64,000 bases of DNA from an uncultured Armatimonadota bacterium (GCA_903927025.1 CAIYLG010000034.1:1-64000); one strand, 5' to 3'. Shown: positions 16,386 through 26,460, numbered from the stretch's first letter. Numbers and translations are program-made. The notes: generated by a model not told the origin, from the sequence alone.

Positions 16386-17324
16386 CTAGAAATGATCGAG
16401 TTCGCTGCGCCTTCCTCTGGGGTCGGCATGAATTGCGGCAAGCTCTGGCCAAGTAATCCGATTTGCAATGGGCCGTCCCATCCAGGCTCGCTCCTCTCCT
16501 GACCACACTTCGGAGCAGCAACCCATGAAGGCGCGAGTCCCCACAGAGTGCTCAGGGAGCATGCTCCGGCCAATCGTCGCGCCATTCCGAACCGCTTCCG
16601 CAAGGTGAGAACGAATAAGTTGGTCAAGGTGGTGTTCGCAGTCCGTGTGGTTCGCTGCTTCAATCAGACCAGGGTAGTTGTTCCATTCTCCGGTGACGAG
16701 GTAAGCCGCTGCCTTATCATCTGCGTGGGCCAGGTAAACCCGCTGGGCGTCCCCAGTGACCCGGTACCGAACCGCATGCTTCCACATTTCAGCAGACCTC
16801 GAATTTGCCATTGGGCACGTGTAGCTGTCGGACATGTGCAGCCCCGCCATCCTGGCGAGGACATCTTCGTCGACGGTAACCGGTGGTTCAAGCGCTTCAG
16901 AAAGATCGTGCCTGAGGCGTCCCCACATGAACGGGGTGCTTAGGGTTCTCCAGCCGTGTTTGGCATAGTGGTCATTCACCCCTGTTCCGAGATAGCTCCA
17001 CACACAGTCGCGAGTTTCCATCTCTTCAATAGCCATTTCCAGAAGCTTAAAGGAGTGACCTTGTGCACGAGCCTCTGGCAGAGTGCTGACGCTTCCAATG
17101 CCTCCGACCTTTCGCGGTTCGCCGGTCTGATCGCGAAACCAGCGCATAAACACGTGGACGGATGCTACTAATTTGTCACCGTCAAATGCCGCCAGAGAGA
17201 AGTCATCATGGTCTCCACCTTCCAGAAGCGTCTCGAAGAAGGGCGCCTCCACTCCAAATACTTCAACCCAGAGGTTCACAGCGGTGGGATATTCCTCTTG
17301 CGCCAGCAGACGATATTCGGCCAT
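16386..17324 (-). CDS. GNAT-fold N-acetyltransferase-like protein
   Basis: A 312-residue protein. The N-terminal half has a GNAT core: LVASVHVFMRWF, then GGIGSVSTLPEARAQGHSFK, a slightly altered acetyl-CoA loop (usual R/Q-x-x-G-x-G/A becomes R-A-Q-G-H-S), and LGTGVNDHYAKHGWRTLS near the end. The second half (about 150-312) looks like a further GNAT-related or SCP2-like region, as in Eis-type two-domain acetyltransferases. The substrate is unknown. It lies 37 bases downstream of the histidine kinase gene on the same strand. Confidence 0.7.
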   Translation of the reverse strand: MAEYRLLAQEEYPTAVNLWVEVFGVEAPFFETLLEGGDHDDFSLAAFDGDKLVASVHVFMRWFRDQTGEPRKVGGIGSVSTLPEARAQGHSFKLLEMAIEEMETRDCVWSYLGTGVNDHYAKHGWRTLSTPFMWGRLRHDLSEALEPPVTVDEDVLARMAGLHMSDSYTCPMANSRSAEMWKHAVRYRVTGDAQRVYLAHADDKAAAYLVTGEWNNYPGLIEAANHTDCEHHLDQLIRSHLAEAVRNGATIGRSMLPEHSVGTRAFMGCCSEVWSGEERAWMGRPIANRITWPELAAIHADPRGRRSELDHF

Positions 17325-17361
17325 AGATGGATGCTACTCGAACCCGGGCGACCAGTGAATT

Positions 17362-19980
17362 TCAGGATTCGATGGGCGGAATAAACCTGGCAATGATCTG
17401 CTTGATTCGTTCCTCAGTGACCGGTTTGCCCACAAAATCGTCCATCCCGGCGGCGAGGCAAGCTTCTCTGTCGCTGGTAAAGGAACTCGCCGTCATAGCG
17501 ACGATTGGAATGTGGCTATCACATTCCAGACTTCGGATTCGCCTGGTTGCCTCAAATCCATCCATCACAGGCATCTGGCAGTCCATGAAGATCAGATCGA
17601 ACGACTCCTTTTGGAATAGGGCGAGAGCTTCTCGGCCGTTTGATGCAAGCGTGACGCGTGCGCCGCTCCGTTCAAGCAGCTTTTGGGCAACAAATTGATT
17701 GATGAGATTGTCTTCAACGACTAGCACGCTCATGTCCCTGCAGGTCGGCTCGTCGATGACTTCGTGGTCGATCGGAACATCCTTCCCAGAGAAGAGTTGA
17801 TCCAGCAGGGCGCGAACCTGGCTCCTTCGAATCGGTTTCAGGAGGATCCACGAACCGTGCGATGCGTCGTTGCTTCCTCGAGCAATCCCAACCATCTTTA
17901 GGAAGATCACGGGGACGGACTCGAAACCCGGTTGCAACCTCAACTGAACGACTTGGTCGGGAGCATCGGTGATCCGATCCAGATCGACGGCGATCATACT
18001 GGGCACCTCTTTGAGTGCGGAAAAGGAACCCAGCTGGGTGACTTCGATTCCACTCTCGACAAGCTGAGTTTTGAGGACCAGCGCGCCGCTGTCACTGAGG
18101 CCGATCAGGGCCGCGGACTTGCCTTCGTACAGTGTGTGACGGGGAGTGGTTCTTCGATCAACTCGCGGGAGTTCCAGTTCAAAGACGAAGGTGCTGCCAA
18201 TTCCCACCGAACTACTGGCAGATAGGGTGCCCCCCATACGCTCGACAAGCCGTTTACTGATCGCTAGACCCAGTCCCGTGCCGCCAAAGGTTCTTCGTGT
18301 GGTTCCGTCGGCCTGAGTGAAGGCATCAAATACGGCTGAAATTCTGTTTTTAGGAATGCCCACACCCGTGTCGCAAACCTCTGTTTTAACGCAGAAGAGG
18401 GCTGGCTCTGAGTCAAGAACCGGGTGGCTTGTAATTCGAACTGCGACTTCACCCTGGGATGTGAACTTTACGGCGTTCCCAATGAGATTCGTCAGAACCT
18501 GCCTAATTCGATCCTCGTCGCCTAGGAGAGCTTCTGGAATCGCTGGGTCGGACCAAACGCTGAGTTCCACTCGCTTTTCATGGGCGCGAGAGGCGAGTGA
18601 TGCAGCCACTTCCTCCGCCATTTGAACAAAGCTGAATGGCTTTAGATCCAGGACAACCTTGCCTGACTCAATTTCAGCAATGTCGAGGACGTTTCCGACG
18701 ATGCTGAGTAGGCTGTCACCCGAAACCTTGATAAGGTCGACGTATTCCCGCTGCTCGTGGGTCAGATGGGTTTCAAGGAGCACAGAAACCATGCCAAGGA
18801 CCCCGTTCAGCGGCGTGCGAATCTCATGACTGATGTTGCCTATGAACTCTGTTTTTGCGCGACTTGCATCTTCTGCCTGATCCTTTTCGGTGCGAAGGAT
18901 TTCTGACTCGCGACGGGCGAAGTCAGCGTCCTGCTTCGAGGCGGCAGCGCGTATTCCGGCATCAATATCTGCCTTGAGAACAGCTTCAAGGATGGAATAA
19001 GCGTTCTCGTACTCGGCCGCGGCCTGTTCAAATTGTCCCAGCGCCTGATAAGCGGACCCCAGAAGTTTTGAAACATGCCTTAACACATTCAGATTCCCGA
19101 TCGGCTCACATTTCTGCTTTGCGAGATTGAGGCAGGCGACTGCTTCGGCCGGGTGACCCGTCCGGAGATATACACCGCCGAGTTCCTCCAATAGCGAGGG
19201 GATCAGAGTGGGCTCTCGACCAGAGAAATCGCAGATCTCTTGAATCTGGTCAACAAGGTGCAGGACAGTGTCAAGGCTAGAAGTCTGGCTGATCGCAATA
19301 GCCTGTGAGGCGAGCAGAAAAGGGTTGCCAAGCCGATCGCCGAGTCCGTCCTGGAGGCTGATCCCTTGATCAAGATAATGGATGGCCTCTTCAAATCGAC
19401 CCAAATCATTGAGCCCGGCGGCCAGATTCCCAAGAACCGTGATCTTGCGTCGCGGTGGCAGTGCGTCCTCGTAATCTTCGATCAGGACCTTGTTGCAGTT
19501 GACGGATTCATCGGATATCCTCAACCGACCATAGGCGGTTCCTTTCGCGATGAGAACAGCAGCCATGTCTGAGCGCGAGCCTTCTGCTCGAGCGAGTTGT
19601 TCGGCCTGAGTCAGAAGATCAAAAGCCCTAGTGGGGTCGGCGGCCTCAATCATGCATCCGCTCATGCCGATGAGAATTTCAATTTTCTCGTGCTGGAGGT
19701 CGTGCGCATCGCTGATCTCAAGAGCGATATTCCCTTGGTCAATCGCCTCGATGATCCGCTGGGTATCTCGATAGAGAATGAGAAGGGTTCTTCGAAGCGC
19801 AGCTTCCGCGGGGGCAGATCCAAACGTTTCAGCGAGCGAAATGCTGTGAAGAATCTGGTGCTCCGTTTCCTCGAAACCCCGATTTGAAGAGTGCCGAAGG
19901 TCATCCACATGCCGAGCCAGTTCTGCAGGACTCGTCAGCCAGATGGGAGGTTTGATTGGATTGGCCGATTCTCTGCGCAT
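17362..19980 (-). CDS. TPR-containing hybrid histidine kinase/response regulator
   Basis: About 872 residues. The N-terminal ~350 residues are TPR helices acting as input, with no membrane segment. Then come a HisKA domain (ISHEIRTPLNGVLGMVSVLL, phosphoacceptor His), a HATPase_c domain (NLIGNAVKFTSQGEVAV, DTGVGIPKNR, FGGTGLGLAISKRLVERMGG), a degenerate receiver-like linker, and a C-terminal receiver (SVLVVEDNLINQFVAQKLLE, LIFMDCQMPVMDGFEATRRI with the phosphoacceptor Asp, Lys in FVGKPV). The ATG at 19980 was chosen; an in-frame ATG at 20025 is possible and neither has a ribosome site. No DNA-binding output is present, so signalling continues through a partner or phosphotransfer protein. Confidence 0.9.
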   Translation of the reverse strand: MRRESANPIKPPIWLTSPAELARHVDDLRHSSNRGFEETEHQILHSISLAETFGSAPAEAALRRTLLILYRDTQRIIEAIDQGNIALEISDAHDLQHEKIEILIGMSGCMIEAADPTRAFDLLTQAEQLARAEGSRSDMAAVLIAKGTAYGRLRISDESVNCNKVLIEDYEDALPPRRKITVLGNLAAGLNDLGRFEEAIHYLDQGISLQDGLGDRLGNPFLLASQAIAISQTSSLDTVLHLVDQIQEICDFSGREPTLIPSLLEELGGVYLRTGHPAEAVACLNLAKQKCEPIGNLNVLRHVSKLLGSAYQALGQFEQAAAEYENAYSILEAVLKADIDAGIRAAASKQDADFARRESEILRTEKDQAEDASRAKTEFIGNISHEIRTPLNGVLGMVSVLLETHLTHEQREYVDLIKVSGDSLLSIVGNVLDIAEIESGKVVLDLKPFSFVQMAEEVAASLASRAHEKRVELSVWSDPAIPEALLGDEDRIRQVLTNLIGNAVKFTSQGEVAVRITSHPVLDSEPALFCVKTEVCDTGVGIPKNRISAVFDAFTQADGTTRRTFGGTGLGLAISKRLVERMGGTLSASSSVGIGSTFVFELELPRVDRRTTPRHTLYEGKSAALIGLSDSGALVLKTQLVESGIEVTQLGSFSALKEVPSMIAVDLDRITDAPDQVVQLRLQPGFESVPVIFLKMVGIARGSNDASHGSWILLKPIRRSQVRALLDQLFSGKDVPIDHEVIDEPTCRDMSVLVVEDNLINQFVAQKLLERSGARVTLASNGREALALFQKESFDLIFMDCQMPVMDGFEATRRIRSLECDSHIPIVAMTASSFTSDREACLAAGMDDFVGKPVTEERIKQIIARFIPPIES

Positions 19981-20114
19981 TGAGTTACGGCTACATTGTG
20001 GATTGAATCGTGCGACGCATTCCATTGGATTTACGAGGCGGACTACACATTTGTCGTGTGGAGCGTTTTTAGGTCAAGTTCCAGCGCTGGTATCAGCGCT
20101 GGAACGGGTCCAGG

Positions 20115-20600
20115 CTAGCCCATCCAGTGGACTTTCTCGTCACCAATAAGGCACTGGACGTAGTTGAATTGGCCGTCGTGGTACCAGATATGGTTCACGG
20201 AGATAGTAGCTAGAGTGAACACTGGAGTTGGCATTCCCCAAGGGGCCATCGCGGTGCTGTTGAGAGTTTCATCGGACGCCGCATGGATCGCCTCGGCGAG
20301 GGTTTTGGAAGCCTCAGCAAACTGGGCAACGGCAATGGCCTTGTCCACATAAAGAGCGGCGAGGTCGCCCATGTGGTTATAGGCATCGGATTCCTTACCG
20401 GCGAGAATGTCGGTCGTCCACTTGAGGTTCGTGACGACATCAGCCAAGAGGCCGTTTGCCGACCGGGCGCAACCTCCCTGGGATTCGTTCCACTTGTCTT
20501 CGGGAATCGCATTGATGTCTGCGATGGTCATGTTTGTAACGGCGCTTAGCCAACCAGCCAAATATGCTCGGGCATCGACGCCCTGAACTGTAGTGCTCAT
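20115..20600 (-). CDS. DinB-like four-helix-bundle protein
   Basis: A 161-residue protein with a DinB/YfiT-type pattern: LAGWLSAVTNMTIADINAIP near the start and NHIWYHDGQFNYVQCLIGD at the C-terminus, with histidines spaced as in the metal site of this superfamily. AGAGGA lies 5-10 bases before the ATG at 20600. Relatives include metal-dependent thiol transferases and many proteins of unknown role. Confidence 0.75.
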   Translation of the reverse strand: MSTTVQGVDARAYLAGWLSAVTNMTIADINAIPEDKWNESQGGCARSANGLLADVVTNLKWTTDILAGKESDAYNHMGDLAALYVDKAIAVAQFAEASKTLAEAIHAASDETLNSTAMAPWGMPTPVFTLATISVNHIWYHDGQFNYVQCLIGDEKVHWMG

Positions 20601-20716
20601 AGTTTCCTCTTTAGTCAGTTCGTCATCGGTACGGAATTCCACCCATTAGGATTAGGGTGGACAATGCGAACTTGAGGGAACTTTATCTCAACGTGAAGTC
20701 TTTTATCGCCAAGATC

Positions 20717-21523
20717 ATGAAAACTGCAGGCAATCTTATCGCACTCTTAGGAATTGGAGGTTGCGCATTTGGAGTTGGCGGAGGGGCCGCACCTAAGCTT
20801 CATTCGGGCCTTTCCACAAGGCACCGGATTCCAGTTCTCGTGGAGCTCTTCACCTCGGAGGGTTGCTCAAGCTGTCCATCTGCAGACGTTTTGCTGGGGA
20901 GGCTGCAGAGTAGTCAGCCGCTGGACAATGCTCTCATTGTGCCACTTGGTGAACATGTCGACTACTGGGACGGGCCAAGCTGGAAAGACCGATTCTCGAC
21001 CCACGAGAACAGTCTGCGTCAACTCTTTTATGCCCGCCACTTCCATCTGGATGGCCCCTACACTCCGCAGCTTGTTGTCAACGGCGAAACCGAGCTGCTT
21101 GGTAGCGATGAAAATTCGGCACTCGATGCGATATCAGTCTCGGCTGGCCATAAGAGGGCCAGTATCGCCCTGACTTCCCGCATCCGTCGGCCGAACGAGG
21201 GCAACATCCACATTGAGGTCAGTGGGCTCGATCAGATCCATACCGACCATTCGAATGCTGTGTTTCTCGCCGTGATTGAAGACAACCTCGATTCAAGCGT
21301 GAAGGGTGGCGAGAACGATGGCCGAGTTCTCCATCACGCCGCCGTGATGCGCCGCCTTGTTCGAATTGGAGATATAGCCTCAAATAGCGCGTGGTCCCAT
21401 GACGCCGTTCTGCCTCTCGATCCGCAGTGGAAGCGAAAGGACTTACAGGTCGTGGCCTTCATTCAAGGGGCTCACACCGGGCATATCTTCGGCACAGCGC
21501 TTTGCGTTCTCGGTGAAAAGTAA
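20717..21523 (+). CDS. DUF1223 thioredoxin-fold protein, exported
   Basis: A 268-residue protein of the DUF1223 family. VLVELFTSEGCSSCPSADVL is the family signature with a C-x-x-C redox-like pair, followed by HVDYWDGPSWKDRFS and YTPQLVVNGETELLGS. The N-terminus (NLIALLGIGGCAFGVGGG) is hydrophobic with a possible lipobox, so it is secreted or lipid-anchored. ATG 20717 gives this signal; in-frame starts further upstream would add an unlikely extension. The biochemical function is not known. A thioredoxin gene follows 28 bases later, which supports an extracytoplasmic redox role. Confidence 0.85.
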   Translation: MKTAGNLIALLGIGGCAFGVGGGAAPKLHSGLSTRHRIPVLVELFTSEGCSSCPSADVLLGRLQSSQPLDNALIVPLGEHVDYWDGPSWKDRFSTHENSLRQLFYARHFHLDGPYTPQLVVNGETELLGSDENSALDAISVSAGHKRASIALTSRIRRPNEGNIHIEVSGLDQIHTDHSNAVFLAVIEDNLDSSVKGGENDGRVLHHAAVMRRLVRIGDIASNSAWSHDAVLPLDPQWKRKDLQVVAFIQGAHTGHIFGTALCVLGEK

Positions 21524-21551
21524 GGTGGCTCAGAACTCAATAGGACAAATC

Positions 21552-21899
21552 ATGAACGCTTTGAATCCTTCAGGAATTTGTGTGACGATCATGGCTGAGA
21601 ACTTTGAGGAGGTTGTGCTGAACAGCCCTCTTCCCATCCTCTTGGACTTTTGGGCATCGTGGTGCGTGCCCTGTAAGCTCATGAAGTCAGGAGTCGAGAA
21701 AGCAGCACAGCTCCTGGAATCAGAAGCGACTGTCGGATTGGTCAACGTGGATGAACAGCCGGACATCGTCGAGAGATTTGGAGTTCGAGGTACCCCCACC
21801 TTTGTGCTCTTGCGAAACGGCGAGGTCTTGGCTACCTTTTCCGGCATCACGACCGCTGGTGGATTAGCGAGTCGCGTTCGAGCAGCGATTCAAGGATAG
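21552..21899 (+). CDS. Thioredoxin
   Basis: A 115-residue thioredoxin. The active site WCVPCK lies in LLDFWASWCVPCKLMKSG; VNVDEQPDIVERFGVRGTPT contains the conserved cis-Pro, and FVLLRNGEVLATFSG completes the fold. It has no signal peptide. ATG 21552 has AGGA 7 bases upstream; an internal ATG at 21591 would give a 102-residue core. It probably forms an operon with the DUF1223 gene. Confidence 0.93.
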   Translation: MNALNPSGICVTIMAENFEEVVLNSPLPILLDFWASWCVPCKLMKSGVEKAAQLLESEATVGLVNVDEQPDIVERFGVRGTPTFVLLRNGEVLATFSGITTAGGLASRVRAAIQG

Positions 21900-21951
21900 G
21901 AGGAGCGCCGAATTCCGCATCCCTGCCAAACCGACTACACTGCGTTTCGTG

Positions 21952-23061
21952 ATGGGATGTTCGATGATTAGAGCCGTGGCGATGATTGCCACTTTGGCAA
22001 GCGTGTGCTTATCGGCGGCGCAGACAAAGCTGTACGAGGAGAAGGTTTCCGATTCGGATGCGCTCCGAGCTCAACAGGCGAAGGAACTCGATGAGTATGT
22101 TCGCTTCCTGAAGTCTGATAAATCGAGGCTGACGCGGCTGTTTCATCCGGACTTCAGCTCCACCGGAGGATATGTGCGGTCAACAGAATCCCTTCGCCGT
22201 GGATTTGCAGCCAGCATTGGTTATCCCCCTCCCGGAGATTTGCCCAGCGAGAAGCCGGAGTTTAGAGTCATCGGCGAAGATGACCTTGGGGTCTACTACC
22301 GCGTTCAAATTCCAGTCGTAGCAAACGTGCATTCAGAAGGGATATATATCGTTCCCAAGAATCGCAAGGGACGAATTCCACTGATCATTTCGATGCATGG
22401 CGGAGGTGGGTCTCCGGAGGTTGCTCTGTTCCATGGTGGGGCGAACTATCACGATATGGTGCGCGGAGGACTTAAGCGAGGCTACGCTGTTTTCGCGCCC
22501 CAGCACCTTTTCTCCGCGCCTGGCTATCCGGGCGACATTCGAAATCGAACGGATGACCGACTCAGACTGGTCGGTACGACGATTTCAGCAATTGAGATTG
22601 CCAAGATCACAAGGGCGCTGGATGTTCTGATAAAGCGACCAGAAATCGATGCTCGTCGAATCGCGATGGTCGGGCTTTCTTATGGAGGATATTACGCACT
22701 TGTAACGCCTGCCCTTGACACTCGAATCAAGGTTGCCGTTTCAAGCTGCTACTTCGGGGTTCAAGAGTATCGGTATGAGCGGGATGAACTCGGGGTGCCT
22801 TCTGATTTTCGGTCCTTCGACCGGTTCACGCTCTATCGGGACCCAGAGGTTGTTGCCCTTATCTGCCCACGTGCCTTATTGATCCAGGCAGGAAAAGACG
22901 ATGACGGCCCCCACCGGGATATGGGTATTCAGCTCGCTCCAGCTGCGGGCGATTACTATTCGAAGCTTGGGGTTGGAGATCGATATCGGTTCCTGGTCTT
23001 CGACGGAGGGCATGAATTTAACGATGCTTCCGCTTGGGAATTTGTGAGAGCTCACCTCTAG
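21952..23061 (+). CDS. Secreted alpha/beta hydrolase (acetyl-esterase-like)
   Basis: A 369-residue protein with a signal peptide (MIRAVAMIATLASVCLSAAQ). The alpha/beta-hydrolase core shows the oxyanion region PLIISMHGGGGSPEVAL, the nucleophile elbow VGLSYGGYYA (Ser), the acid Asp in LIQAGKDDDGPH and the His in FDGGHEF. The long prologue before the core and the strand arrangement resemble acetyl-xylan-esterase or peptidase S9-like members. The substrate is not deducible. The ATG at 21952 was chosen; 21964 is an alternative. Confidence 0.8.
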   Translation: MGCSMIRAVAMIATLASVCLSAAQTKLYEEKVSDSDALRAQQAKELDEYVRFLKSDKSRLTRLFHPDFSSTGGYVRSTESLRRGFAASIGYPPPGDLPSEKPEFRVIGEDDLGVYYRVQIPVVANVHSEGIYIVPKNRKGRIPLIISMHGGGGSPEVALFHGGANYHDMVRGGLKRGYAVFAPQHLFSAPGYPGDIRNRTDDRLRLVGTTISAIEIAKITRALDVLIKRPEIDARRIAMVGLSYGGYYALVTPALDTRIKVAVSSCYFGVQEYRYERDELGVPSDFRSFDRFTLYRDPEVVALICPRALLIQAGKDDDGPHRDMGIQLAPAAGDYYSKLGVGDRYRFLVFDGGHEFNDASAWEFVRAHL

Positions 23062-23210
23062 ATGTCACGAACTACCTTAGTTTGAATAGGGGCGAAGGTC
23101 CCAACACTGCGGCGCAACCTGGGGGCGAATTGCGGAAATCGTGCACCGGCCTCGCAGACTGCTAGATTTTCTTGACCAATCTGGGTTCATGCAGTAGCAT
23201 GGAGCCAACC

Positions 23211-26200
23211 ATGCACCGTCGTTCCCACCTCCACTGTGCCTCCCAAACAGTCCCCTTGGATCCTTCGCGCGGCGCGCGAGGATTTGTATCAGGAAACGGG
23301 CTGGCGACATTTTGTTTTCTGGTGTTGGCCTTCCTGATCTCAGCTTCCAGTTTCGGGCAGCTTGCCGCAACTCCGTGGCCCAAATTCCACTCGAACGCCC
23401 TGAACTCAGGCGTGACTTCGGCCTACGGAGCCAACGGACAGGTTTTTTGGCAGGTCGCGCTTCAGTCGAGCTTGAATTCCGACTCGATGGCGATTGGTGC
23501 AGATGGCACCTTGTATGTTGGGTCTCAAGATGGAAATGTTTATGCCCTTGACCCAGCGACGGGTGCGGCTAAATGGTCTTACCTGACGGGTGGAGAGGTG
23601 GACGCCTCACCTGCAATCGACAAGAACGGGAACCTCGTTGTTGGTTCACTGGATGGCAATGTCTATTTGCTCAACGGTGGGACGGGGGCGGTAATCTGGA
23701 CGGTCACAACAGGTAGCTCAGTTGTCTCTTCGGCAACGATCGCTACTGATGGAACCGTGTATGTAGGAAGCCTGGATGGCAACCTCTACTCCATCGTAGG
23801 GAGCACCGGCAAGGTCAATTGGAAGTTTGCAACTCTCGCGGGTGGAGCGGGAATCTCGGGGCCACCCGCAATTGATGCAAAGGGAATTATCTACTTTGGC
23901 GCCCTCGACAACTACGTTTACGCGGTCGATTCAACCGGTAAGCAAAAGTGGAGCTTCCCAACTGGGAATTGGGTTTGGGGCGGCCCAGCAGTTGGCCCCA
24001 ACGGAACGATCTATGCGGGTTCAGAGGATGGCAAGCTGTACGCCCTCGACCCTACCACTGGACATCAAATCTGGGCCTTTACAACGGGTGACCAAATCAA
24101 TTCGACCCCTGCGGTAGGTTCGAACGGACTGGTCTATATCGGTTCGGACGACAGCACCGTTTACGCTGTGGATACGACCACCGGCAAGTCTAAGTGGACC
24201 TACGTCGCAGCAGACAGTATTGATTCTTCGATTACGATTGCCGGGGACGGAACCCTGTTCTTTGGTGGGTGGGATGCCAACATCTACGCCCTCAACGGGA
24301 CTACTGGTATACCGGTCTGGACGTTTGGGACCGGTGGCTCTGTTGTGGCCTCTCCTGCTCTTGGCAGCGACGGAAAGCTCTACGTAGCGTCGACCGACGG
24401 AAATCTTTATGCCTTTAAGACATCATTCGTGCCGCTGGGGGTATCCAGTGTTACGCTGAATCCAACGTCAGTGGCGGGTGGCAATTCGTCAACAGGAACG
24501 GTGACGCTCAACTCCAGCGCGCCGGCGAACACAGGCGCTGTGGTCACTTTGGCAAGTACGAACGCCGCGGCGACTGTGCCTGCATCCGTTACGGTGCCGG
24601 CAGGCGCGCTGACGACGACTTTTACCGTCTCAACAACTCCCGTGGCGAGCACGGCAACCGCATCGATCTCTGCGACGATTGGTGCTTCCTCAGCCTCGGC
24701 GTCTCTTTCGATCACAGTAGCAACCTTGGCTTCCGTATCAGTCTCCCCGAGCAGCGTTGTTGGAGGCTCGCAGTCCACTGGAACGGTGACATTGACGGGG
24801 CCAGCTCCAAGCAGCGGATTTACTGTTGCACTTGCCTCAAATAGCGGTGTTGCATCAGTGCCCGGAGGTGTCCCCATCCCCGGCGGCGCAACCAGTGCTA
24901 CCTTTACGATCTCGACGACTGCTGTCACTTCGACGGTAACCGCAACGATTTCGGCAAGTCTCAACGGAATCACTCAGACCGCGACTCTCAGCGTGTTGAA
25001 TCCACTTCTGCAGCTTGTCTCCGTCTCGCAGCCAACTGTTGTGGGTGGAAACTCGGTGACAGGTACGGTTACTCTCAGCAGAGTTGCCCCAGCCGGCGGA
25101 ACCGTTGTAGCGCTTTCCTCGACCACACAGGATGCCAGCATGCCGGCGACGGTTACCGTGGCGGCTGGAGCAACGACCGGTACCTTCACCGTCACAACGG
25201 TTGGCGAGTCAAAGTCCGTCATTGCAACCTTGACTGCTTCGCTTAGCGGATCTCAGGTTTCGACGACTCTCACCATCACCCCAGCCGCTCTAACGAACTT
25301 CTCGATAAGTCCGAATCCCGTTGCCGGTGGGGCAACCGCGGTTGGGACGGTTTCGCTGAACGGTGCCGCGCCAACGGGTGGAGACACGATATCGTTGACT
25401 TCGAACTCAACAACTGCGCCGGTTCCGGCAACAGTTGTCATTCCTTCCGGAGCGACATCGGCCACATTCAGTGTCTTGACCAAGCCGATCACGGCCCAGG
25501 TCCAGGCAACCTTGAACGCAAGTTTTGCCGGAGTGGTCCAGTCGGTCATCCTCACGGTGACGCCAGCCTATCTGGGCTCGGTCACTCTTTCACCATCCAC
25601 CGTGGTGGGTGGCTCGAATACAGTGGTCACAGGAACGGTATCCCTAATGGGTGTTCAGGCCCTGAAGCCTGTGACAGTGAAGCTGACGAGTTCCAACACA
25701 AAGGTGGCGACGGTTCCTGCTTCGGTAATCATCAAAAACGGCACGTCCAGCATCACCTTTGCGGTCAATCATCTGCTGGTGAAGACTCCTCAGACCGTGA
25801 CGATTACCGCGACCCTGGGTACAGTTACAAAAACGGCAACCCTTTCCGTTAACCCATTCCAACTCGTTTCCCTCTCGGTAAATCCCACCTCGGTTGTTGC
25901 AGGAGCCAAGGTGACAGGAACTGCGACGCTCAATGCTGCACCTGGCCCGCGCAGCGGGTCCATTGTCGTCAAGTTGGTGTCGAACTCCAAATCGGTTGTG
26001 GTTCCCGTGAGCGTCTCGGTGGTGCTCAACAAAACCTCCGCTACCTTTGCGGTTACGACTAAAGGTACGTACGGTCCCGCGACGGCGACGATCACAGGCA
26101 CCTACCTCACCAGCACTAAGACCGCGACGCTCACAGTAACCACCCCCGCGCTGGTCTCAGTCTCGGTTGCACCCGGTACAGTCAAGGGAAGCGCGACTAC

Positions 26201-26438
26201 CGTGGTAAAGGGAACCGTGACATTAAGCGGACCTGCTCCTGTCGGAGGAGAAGTCATCACACTGACAAGCTCGGCGACTTCTGCTGCCACGGTGCCGGCG
26301 ACGGTAACCGTTCTGGCTGGTAAGACAAGCGCGACCTTTACCGTCACTCACAAGAAGGTGACTGCATCCACAAACGTCACGATCACGGCTGCTCAGGGCA
26401 CCACATCGAAGGCGACAACACTGACCGTCACGCCGTAA
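23211..26438 (+). CDS. Secreted PQQ-type beta-propeller protein with seven Ig-like repeats
   Basis: About 1075 residues. A signal segment (LATFCFLVLAFLISASSFGQ) is followed by a propeller of about 40-residue blades (DGTLYVGSQDGNVYALDPAT and similar, to about residue 405). Then come seven Ig-like repeats of 80-95 residues with the pattern VSVSPSSVVGGSQSTGTVTL ... VPASVTVPAGA..TTFTVST. The last three repeats differ from the rest and match the last three of the sedolisin at 31.9-36.4 kb. No enzyme motif is seen; it is probably a surface-binding or scaffold protein. GGAG six bases before ATG 23211 supports that start (ATG 23199 is possible). The adjacent convergent gene is a TPR-sulfotransferase. 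Confidence 0.85.
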   Translation: MHRRSHLHCASQTVPLDPSRGARGFVSGNGLATFCFLVLAFLISASSFGQLAATPWPKFHSNALNSGVTSAYGANGQVFWQVALQSSLNSDSMAIGADGTLYVGSQDGNVYALDPATGAAKWSYLTGGEVDASPAIDKNGNLVVGSLDGNVYLLNGGTGAVIWTVTTGSSVVSSATIATDGTVYVGSLDGNLYSIVGSTGKVNWKFATLAGGAGISGPPAIDAKGIIYFGALDNYVYAVDSTGKQKWSFPTGNWVWGGPAVGPNGTIYAGSEDGKLYALDPTTGHQIWAFTTGDQINSTPAVGSNGLVYIGSDDSTVYAVDTTTGKSKWTYVAADSIDSSITIAGDGTLFFGGWDANIYALNGTTGIPVWTFGTGGSVVASPALGSDGKLYVASTDGNLYAFKTSFVPLGVSSVTLNPTSVAGGNSSTGTVTLNSSAPANTGAVVTLASTNAAATVPASVTVPAGALTTTFTVSTTPVASTATASISATIGASSASASLSITVATLASVSVSPSSVVGGSQSTGTVTLTGPAPSSGFTVALASNSGVASVPGGVPIPGGATSATFTISTTAVTSTVTATISASLNGITQTATLSVLNPLLQLVSVSQPTVVGGNSVTGTVTLSRVAPAGGTVVALSSTTQDASMPATVTVAAGATTGTFTVTTVGESKSVIATLTASLSGSQVSTTLTITPAALTNFSISPNPVAGGATAVGTVSLNGAAPTGGDTISLTSNSTTAPVPATVVIPSGATSATFSVLTKPITAQVQATLNASFAGVVQSVILTVTPAYLGSVTLSPSTVVGGSNTVVTGTVSLMGVQALKPVTVKLTSSNTKVATVPASVIIKNGTSSITFAVNHLLVKTPQTVTITATLGTVTKTATLSVNPFQLVSLSVNPTSVVAGAKVTGTATLNAAPGPRSGSIVVKLVSNSKSVVVPVSVSVVLNKTSATFAVTTKGTYGPATATITGTYLTSTKTATLTVTTPALVSVSVAPGTVKGSATTVVKGTVTLSGPAPVGGEVITLTSSATSAATVPATVTVLAGKTSATFTVTHKKVTASTNVTITAAQGTTSKATTLTVTP

Positions 26439-26460
26439 GGAATTCGAATCGCGGGGAAAC

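Noticed and set aside
24407-24973. Long reverse-strand open frames inside the Ig-repeat genes (also 34645-35334 and similar)
   Set aside because: They are antisense shadows of Thr/Val/Ala-rich repeat coding sequence; their translations are low-complexity mirror images with no domain or ribosome site.
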